From assembly GCA_046541195.1 (NCBI GenBank), contig JBKHDT010000061.1:1-13881 (forward strand): a stretch of 13,881 bases of DNA, written 5' to 3'. The DNA comes from JBKHDT01 sp046541195 (GTDB lineage: Bacteria; Pseudomonadota; Gammaproteobacteria; Halothiobacillales; Halothiobacillaceae). This document shows positions 12,201-13,881 of this stretch, one piece after another. The notes under the pieces are model-generated. The model was not told the origin of the DNA and made no database searches. It was given only the letters and a program-made list of their open reading frames with translations. How positions within the stretch are numbered: the first letter of the stretch is position 1; each line of letters begins with the position of its first letter. A program made the translations under genes and the position numbers.

Positions 12201-13881
12201 GTCGTCGCCGGCCACGGCGGCAACGACATGACCACTGTCGACACCGTCGATGAATATCTTCTGTCCGACCGCCACGGCAGTGTTGGCAGAGGCAAGCTTG
12301 AACGAGGCCGTGTTCGACGCCGTCGCGCCGCTGCCGGCTTCGGCCGCATCGTCGATCAGCGCAACCGACACGGTCCGGTCGCCCGAATAGGCGTTGGGGT
12401 TGGCGTTTTCATAGACGATCGTCTTGAGCAGGGCCTCATAATCGGCATGGGTGCCGTCGCCGCTCAAGGTGAGCGTGGGCGTTCCGTTGCCGTTAATGGT
12501 TATCACGGCCCCTGAAGGCGCAGTGAAGCTGCTGCCGGCCGTCGACTTGAGCGTTTCAAAGGTATCGCCGAATTGGTTGTCGAGGGCGCCGGTGGCGATG
12601 GAGACCGAGCCGCCGGTCAGGCCGTCGCCGCTGTCGACGTCTGTGATCTTGACCGAGTCATCGACGATCTGCACCGCCTCGCCGCGTGGACGGAAGGTGG
12701 TGGTAAATTCGGTGCCGTGCTCCGTGGTGTCGCCGCCGAGATCGACCACGGCGGCGTCATTGGTCGGCGTCGCGTCGATCTGCTGGGTGGCAAGCTCGCG
12801 GAACCCGCTGCCGTCATCGACCTCGACGGTCAGGGTGTCGACGTTCGTTCCACTGGCGTTGGCCGAAGTCGTGTAGCTGATCACGTCGCCCTTGATGTAG
12901 GCGTTGACCGAATCCATGTCGCCAATCAGCGTCAGAACACCGGTGTCGTCACCCTTGACGGTAAGGCCACCCCCGCCGTCCGTGCTCAGGCGGCCGTCAT
13001 CGACGGAGAAGCGGATCTGGAAATCGTCTCCCGCGCCGCCATCGGGATCGGACACGCTGAGCGATGCGTCGAGAAGGGTCGCGAAGTCTTCCTGGACGGT
13101 GCTGGTCGCGGCAGGAGCCGTTTCAAGCGTCGGCTTATCGTTGGCACCGTTGACGGTAATCTCCAGGACGCCGATGTCGGTCAGACTTGTAGAATCCTTC
13201 AGGGTATAGTTGAAGGAATCGGTCAGGGTGTCGCCGCTGTTCAGCGCCTCGACCGCCGTATTGCTCTGGTCGAGCGTGTAGGTGTAGCTGCCGTCTGACT
13301 CCATCTCCAGCGTGCCGTACTGGCCGTCGACCGTCCAGGTGCCCTCGCTCTCGGTGCCGGCGAAGCCGGTACCTTCCACGTCGCCCTTGCGGACCTCGAC
13401 CAGTTCCTGGGTATCTCCCTCATTCTCGTCGGTATCGTTGTCGAAGACATTCCCGGTGGCCGGACCTGACCCGAGGGTGCCGTTGTCGACCCCGCTGTCC
13501 TCGGTGACGCTGTCCGTATCGTCGACGGCCACCGGTGCGACCGGGCCCTTCTGCACAGGGCCCGACGTGACCGCGTCCGCCGTTTCGGCGGTGCCCTGTT
13601 CGTCGGTATAGGACACCTCGACGCGGACGTACTTGTCACCGTCGTCGTTGGTCAGGGTGTAGGCACTGTGGGTGGCGCCGTCAATAGCGTCCCCTGTTCC
13701 GTCTACGGTGTCCGAGCGATACCACTGATAGGTGGGCGTCACGCCGAGCAGGCCGTCACCGTCGCTGAGGGTGGTGGTCAGCGTAAAGCCGGCGGCCTCG
13801 GTGCCATCGATGGTCACCTCGCCGGGGTCGTTGACATTCTCCACGGGCTGGGCCGAGGAGACCGGTGCCTCGGCGACGCCG
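6297..13881 (-). CDS. Giant RTX/cadherin-like secreted protein with C-terminal DUF4214, 5' end cut by window edge
   Basis: At least 2,527 residues are visible. The frame stays open to the last base, so the GTG at 13844-13842 is only an internal codon (upstream it reads VAEAPVSSAQPVENVNDP). The visible order is: Ig-like module, VCBS repeat, divergent cadherin-like modules, four superrepeat copies ending in NDAP-type joints, SwmB/Ig-like domain, Glu/Thr linker, unnamed module, RTX nonapeptides, and DUF4214 ending in DWDFLL. The protein is rich in Asp, Thr and Gly, poor in Lys, and I see no Cys, as expected for proteins exported unfolded by a type I system through a C-terminal signal and folded outside in calcium. 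Likely role: cell-surface adhesin, biofilm or matrix protein. No ABC exporter, membrane-fusion protein or TolC gene lies in the window. Family and secretion class are well supported; ligand and role are inferred. Confidence 0.92.
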   Translation of the reverse strand, partial: GVAEAPVSSAQPVENVNDPGEVTIDGTEAAGFTLTTTLSDGDGLLGVTPTYQWYRSDTVDGTGDAIDGATHSAYTLTNDDGDKYVRVEVSYTDEQGTAETADAVTSGPVQKGPVAPVAVDDTDSVTEDSGVDNGTLGSGPATGNVFDNDTDENEGDTQELVEVRKGDVEGTGFAGTESEGTWTVDGQYGTLEMESDGSYTYTLDQSNTAVEALNSGDTLTDSFNYTLKDSTSLTDIGVLEITVNGANDKPTLETAPAATSTVQEDFATLLDASLSVSDPDGGAGDDFQIRFSVDDGRLSTDGGGGLTVKGDDTGVLTLIGDMDSVNAYIKGDVISYTTSANASGTNVDTLTVEVDDGSGFRELATQQIDATPTNDAAVVDLGGDTTEHGTEFTTTFRPRGEAVQIVDDSVKITDVDSGDGLTGGSVSIATGALDNQFGDTFETLKSTAGSSFTAPSGAVITINGNGTPTLTLSGDGTHADYEALLKTIVYENANPNAYSGDRTVSVALIDDAAEAGSGATASNTASFKLASANTAVAVGQKIFIDGVDSGHVVAAVAGDDQNITASGVLADLEPDSSLTFETTVAVETDISNATSFDMEAANDSVAEGMEVWLNGSNTNETVTGVSGKTITTSGNLTLIETDVVTLRTTATNDAPLDATTTVQVPWTTVVDVGGEESEGNDHAVTYTEQETGVAIAASTASLDNQSINIKTMTIDLTNATEDTDESLTIAADVETLLKDKGISVAGKGTHTITVSADDPSEGATAADMQLALRAVTYANASDDPSVTPRTADVSVVDVNDTRGVDGTTTITVVPVNDAPVVDINTGAGDGSGANPREGGGVTLTSAMLAATDVDDADESLTYTVTGDTSGDPAVSHGTLFRDGNNNEQVDSGEILTVGARFTQADINAELLKYRHDGSNTTSDHFDFKVEDGMEDGVTAPTGTFNFSVTPVNDAPTLTATASDPTFSEEDGTAVGLFSDSSAATGEGTDQTLDELVITISNVSDTGKETLTVDGTELDITGDSTATGVGSYSADVSFSNGTATVTVDTSGADAEAIQNLVDGLQYNNTSSAPTPLNRVITLSSIKDSGGTEHGGSDTGSPAITSTVTIDADDAEPTPENNNGATLDEGAVHDLSNSELSYDDTDTEATDITYTLTSVTANGTLFIDANDNNLVDSGEALAEGDTFTQDDIDTANTGLEYRHDGSETTSDSFSFTVGDGTTTLAEDTFAFTVTPLNDAPTLTATGENPTALDGSETLFSGAAASAVESDQELTDLTLTVSGLKDGADEILSVDGTDVALTDGTNGTTGGDANIDYDVSVNDSIATVTLSNGTLDGDQAAALVEGLAYKNTADTASQGLRVATITKIVDDGGTANGGFDTTSPLGLSSTVNVGDATNTAPTWFAKSIMNLYEGGLYTLKTTNLSAEDDEQPNSSLIYTLDSAVPTEGTLFRDADGDDVADAGEVLSEVGDSFVQADVVNGLIKYQHHGAEFGDPLGFNITASDGLATTDPAWFNIAMFAVNDAPTLSATADDPTFDEATGTAVGLFSDSAIDPIETDQDILMVQFEVTGLADGADEVVVLDGKDVALTNENSGTTTDNGFEYMVSVSAGTATVMVGKSGGDTPAAFQELLDGLAYRNDSEAPTGANRTVTLQGVQDDGDDFNGGQDSTTVSIASTVGITTSDSAPSLNPADDPSLPEGGALTLTTDYLNASDPDTALADLTYTLATAPGTGEVRLDGTAMAEGDTFTHADLTGGKVVYHHDGSETFDPSFGISVSDGTASSNEATLEPIITPVNDPPVIGALDGTSVDMTANKGASLIDAGGVATISDVDSEDFDGGNLTVEVTGYHSAAYDVLGIENQGTDAGQIGVSGADVSYGGTQIGTLTGGSGSQPLVVALDGDASKEAVQALTRAITFEHTQGEPADDTRTVSFSVSDGDGGAQTSAPANVTINLADGPVTTADNEAPKFNSATVSGSRLVMAFSDDNPLDDQNLPGADQFTVQVDGSGVTVDSVAVDSNARTVTLTLSSAVRSEQSVTVSYRDDSAGDDVNAIQDQAGNDVATFSSAEPVANITPEDTGPTPQPDPEPDPEEEEEETTTTTVDGVTVTTTTTVSDDGTTTTTTSVPIVTDDREDEIDTTPLADIPLVTEEDGDTLVQASLPVGVGITSQGVTGGSAGTLRELLIAASNPKIEEETVFDEILEAGIDSYVPTVQDEKEVTVRTLTFESTGTVPDQPILVTGATGTGEDDADHPQRQEALVMDARDLPSGTVLQFDKVEFAIVIGAVQVEGGEGRNFVIGDDAAQYIVLGADDDILHGGAGDDTIGSKGGDDRLFGGDGNDTLFGGTGHNLLHGGKDTDVITYEGQIEDYVITRDHGKTIVTSRTDPEMQDTLINAELIRFSNQDYEIENSNELSLIATLYWQVLDRQPELGGFQYWSGEAAAGQSLGSIAMSFLRSVEKTSAEGQEFEDLPAEDQIESLYTHFLGRASDEGGMTYWLEQLNGGMAIEDIAGGFVYSDELAAMQLNPTDWDFLL
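6330..6665 (-). other. DUF4214 domain and C-terminal secretion region
   Basis: Two copies of a helical motif are visible: YWQVLDRQPELGGFQYW and, about 65 residues later, YTHFLGRASDEGGMTYW followed by LEQLNGG and GFVYSDEL. The pattern FLGR-x2-D-x2-G-x2-YW with a following hydrophobic helix is the DUF4214 hallmark (PF13946), common near the C terminus of type I-secreted RTX proteins and some glycan-related enzymes. Its biochemical role is unknown. The protein ends about 10 residues later in DWDFLL, a hydrophobic end fitting an uncleaved C-terminal export signal. Confidence 0.85.
6832..6962 (-). repeat. RTX calcium-binding nonapeptide repeats
   Basis: About five consecutive 9-residue units follow the pattern G-G-x-G-x-D-x-x-x: GGAGDDTIG, SKGGDDRLF, GGDGNDTLF, GGTGHNLLH and a degenerate GGKDTD. 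They form the parallel beta-roll of hemolysin-type calcium-binding proteins (PF00353), which folds only at extracellular calcium levels and helps drive type I export. The block is short compared with toxins. It is preceded by a more degenerate stretch (VIGDDAAQYIVLGADDD) that may start the same roll. Confidence 0.92.
6990..7500 (-). other. Unnamed conserved-looking module between linker and RTX roll
   Basis: About 165 residues lie between the low-complexity linker and the RTX repeats. Recognisable segments are PLADIPLVTEEDGD, VQASLPVGVGITSQG, a Leu-rich stretch (GTLRELLIAASNP) and a beta-rich half with TFESTGTVPDQPILVTGA, ALVMDARDLPSG and LQFDKVEFAIVIGAVQVEGG. The composition is that of a folded domain with mixed helix and strand, unlike the Asp/Thr/Gly repeats upstream. 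From memory, other large DUF4214 proteins place a similar 'ASLPVGVG' segment at the same spot, but I cannot name the family. The last strands may cap the RTX beta-roll. Confidence 0.5.
7500..7672 (-). repeat. Low-complexity Pro/Glu/Thr linker
   Basis: The protein here runs through a Pro-Asp-Glu segment (PTPQPDPEPDPEEEEEE) straight into Thr runs (TTTTTVDGVTVTTTTTVSDD, then six more Thr). It is almost surely an extended, unfolded spacer separating the adhesive repeat stalk from the C-terminal RTX/DUF4214 part. The coding DNA consists of short GTC/GTG/TTC repeats on the + strand, a good substrate for slippage. The dense Thr could be a glycosylation target if the host has such a system. Confidence 0.85.
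7680..8005 (-). other. SwmB/bacterial Ig-like domain
   Basis: About 108 residues begin with NEAPKFNSATVSGSRLVMAF, continue with LTLSSAVRSEQSVTVSYRD and end with QDQAGNDVATF. This is the layout of SwmB-type beta-sandwich repeats: 'P-x-F-x-S-A-x-V-x-G' opening, a strand pair with 'VTLTLSSAV', then 'I-x-D-x-A-G-N-x-V'. Such domains are single or tandem elements of large surface proteins. Only one copy is seen, placed as the last folded unit before the linker. Confidence 0.7.
8010..8798 (-). repeat. Superrepeat copy 4 (most divergent, last before the Ig-like domain)
   Basis: The first module (LPEGGALTLTTDYLNASDPD to ITPVNDPP) is a cadherin-3/CSPG-type unit with the anchor YHHDGSETFD. It lacks the acidic calcium loop of copies 1-3: the corresponding place reads only EVRLDGTAMAEGD. 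The second module differs from that of copies 1-3. It follows the pattern ISDVDSEDFDGGNLTVEV, then an IGVSGADVSYGGTQIGTL stretch, then TRTVSFSVSDGDGG. It therefore looks like a chimeric terminal copy. Confidence 0.75.
8799..9653 (-). repeat. Superrepeat copy 3 (855 bases)
   Basis: It starts at the Glu of LYEGGLYTL. Module A contains GTLFRDADGDDVADAGEVL, the anchor YQHHGAEFGDP (where the usual His-Asp-Gly has become His-His-Gly) and ends in FAVNDAP. Module B reads TLSATADDPTFDEATGTAVG, a GLADGADEVVVLDGKDVALT block and ELLDGLAYRND. Both modules align with copies 1 and 2 without frame changes. Confidence 0.85.
9498..9533 (-). other. EF-hand-like calcium loop in superrepeat copy 3
   Basis: Twelve codons read DADGDDVADAGE. 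Asp, Asp, Asp, Asp and Glu fall at loop positions 1, 3, 5, 9 and 12, the pattern of an EF-hand or dockerin calcium loop, sitting in a beta hairpin right after GTLFR. Calcium binding is inferred from the pattern only. Confidence 0.65.
9654..10502 (-). repeat. Superrepeat copy 2 (849 bases)
   Basis: It starts at the Glu of LDEGAVHDL. Module A contains GTLFIDANDNNLVDSGEAL, the anchor YRHDGSETTSDSFSFTV and ends in TPLNDAP. Module B reads TLTATGENPTALDGSETLF, then GLKDGADEILSVDGTDVALT, VEGLAYKNTAD and VDDGGTANGGFDTTS. It is the closest to a consensus of the set. Twenty bases at its A/B joint (10159-10178) are identical to the same joint of copy 1 (11008-11027). Confidence 0.85.
10350..10385 (-). 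other. EF-hand-like calcium loop in superrepeat copy 2
   Basis: Twelve codons read DANDNNLVDSGE, with Asp, Asn, Asn, Asp and Glu at loop positions 1, 3, 5, 9 and 12, after GTLFI. The position within the repeat equals that of the loops in copies 1 and 3. Confidence 0.65.
10503..11372 (-). repeat. Superrepeat copy 1 (870 bases)
   Basis: It starts at the Glu of REGGGVTLT. Module A contains GTLFRDGNNNEQVDSGEIL, the anchor YRHDGSNTTSDHFDFKV and ends in SVTPVNDAP. Module B reads TLTATASDPTFSEEDGTAVG, then DTGKETLTVDGTELDIT, VDGLQYNNTSSAP and KDSGGTEHGGSDTGS. The two module types resemble cadherin-3/CSPG and related beta-sandwich units found in giant bacterial adhesins. Confidence 0.85.
11202..11237 (-). 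other. EF-hand-like calcium loop in superrepeat copy 1
   Basis: Twelve codons read DGNNNEQVDSGE, with Asp, Asn, Asn, Asp and Glu at loop positions 1, 3, 5, 9 and 12, following GTLFR. It has the same spacing to the downstream histidine anchor motif as in the other copies, apart from small length changes. Confidence 0.65.
11373..11934 (-). other. Divergent cadherin-like module preceding the superrepeats
   Basis: This stretch carries a long beta-rich unit with VTYTEQETGVAIAASTASLD, MTIDLTNATEDTDESLTI, HTITVSADDPSEGATAADM and LRAVTYANASDDPS, closed by ITVVPVNDAPVVDI. The V-x-Y-x-N-x-S-D-x-P-S-x-x-x-R segment and the NDAP joint tie it to the same superfamily as the superrepeat modules, but it has neither a calcium loop nor the HDGS anchor. 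Its function is probably that of a stalk unit. Confidence 0.6.
11935..12290 (-). repeat. Pair of short 45-residue repeats inserted in the stalk
   Basis: Two adjacent units share a plan unlike their neighbours. The first begins VAVGQKIFIDG and contains VVAAVAGDDQNITASG before SLTFETT; the second begins VAEGMEVWLNG and contains VTGVSGKTITTSG before VVTLRTT. Both run 'V-x-x-G-x-x-(hydrophobic)-G', then a turn, then 'V-x-G-x-x-I-T-x-S-G', then a closing strand. This resembles the small 'G-M-x-V-x-G' beta units found in fibre-like proteins. I cannot name a family with confidence. Confidence 0.55.
12291..13139 (-). other. Two divergent cadherin-like modules
   Basis: The first (upper coordinates) runs from STVQEDFATLLDASLSVSDP through VDDGRLSTDGGGGLTVKGDD and VISYTTSANASG to ATPTNDAAVVDL. 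The second runs from VQIVDDSVKITDVDSGDGL through TINGNGTPTLTLSGDGTH and KTIVYENANPNAYSGDRTVS. Each has the acidic turn, Gly-rich strand and 'Y-x-N-x-x-x-P-x-x-x-x-R-T-V' closing strand typical of the family. The second resembles the second half of superrepeat copy 4. They are stalk modules. Confidence 0.6.
13140..13540 (-). other. VCBS repeat
   Basis: About 134 residues carry the full VCBS pattern: PVAVDDTDSVTEDS opening, GNVFDNDTDENEGDTQ, a GTYG-type strand (WTVDGQYGTLEMESDGSYTY), the helix LDQSNTAVEALNSGDTLTD, then FNYTLKDSTSL and LEITVNGANDKP at the end. VCBS repeats (TIGR01965) occur in very large surface proteins of Vibrio, Colwellia, Bradyrhizobium and Shewanella, with a presumed adhesion role. 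One complete copy is in view. Confidence 0.85.
13545..13881 (-). other. Ig-like stalk module at the window edge
   Basis: The module begins at PVENVNDPGEVTIDG and contains LTTTLSDGDGLLGVTPTYQW, then a YTLTNDDGDKYVRVEVSYTD segment. The YQW...YTLT-x-x-D-x-x-x-x-V-x-V-x-Y-T-D pattern is that of the Ig-like 'YQWxR' repeats often found in tandem in giant adhesins. The preceding VNDP joint implies that at least one more module lies to the right, outside the window. Confidence 0.7.

Noticed and set aside
13842..13844. GTG as the true start of the giant protein
   Set aside because: The frame continues upstream to the window edge with sensible stalk sequence (VAEAPVSSAQP), no Shine-Dalgarno precedes it, and no signal or N-terminal region typical of such proteins follows.

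Overview
The window is a high-GC stretch of bacterial chromosome, most likely from a gammaproteobacterium. That reading rests on a map-glnD pair in the order known from Escherichia coli, and on a following pseudouridine synthase that matches E. coli RluA in length and motif layout. I cannot assign a genus. A halophilic or marine lineage is possible because of the large acidic secreted protein, but this is inference.

The left third (1-3985, + strand) is a compact housekeeping operon. It holds the 3' part of map (methionine aminopeptidase, cut by the left window edge), complete glnD (PII uridylyltransferase/uridylyl-removing enzyme) and rluA (rRNA/tRNA pseudouridine synthase). map and glnD are 6 bases apart in the same frame, and glnD and rluA overlap by 8 bases, so translational coupling is likely. 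A small inverted repeat follows rluA at the junction with a convergent gene.

The middle (4104-5960, - strand) is a Na+/phosphate-cotransporter-family membrane protein with a cytoplasmic PhoU-like domain and a Pro/Ala/acidic tail. It has a strong Shine-Dalgarno and its own short upstream region.

The right half (6297 to the window edge, - strand) is a single open frame of at least 2,527 codons, cut at its 5' end by the window. It encodes a giant, acidic, apparently cysteine-free secreted protein. From N to C terminus the visible part holds an Ig-like module, a VCBS repeat, divergent cadherin-like modules and a four-fold superrepeat of about 285 residues. Then come a SwmB/Ig-like domain, a Glu/Thr-rich linker, a module I cannot name, RTX calcium-binding repeats and a DUF4214 domain at the end. 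This is the layout of a type I-secreted, calcium-dependent surface adhesin or matrix protein. No secretion genes lie in the window. A strong rho-independent terminator sits about 150 bases after its stop codon.

The most interesting material is in this giant gene: the in-frame superrepeat with period 849-870 bases, EF-hand-like calcium loops in three of the four copies and missing from the fourth, an inserted pair of short unrelated repeats, and the unnamed module between linker and RTX repeats. I found no CRISPR array, tRNA, rRNA, insertion sequence or phage gene.
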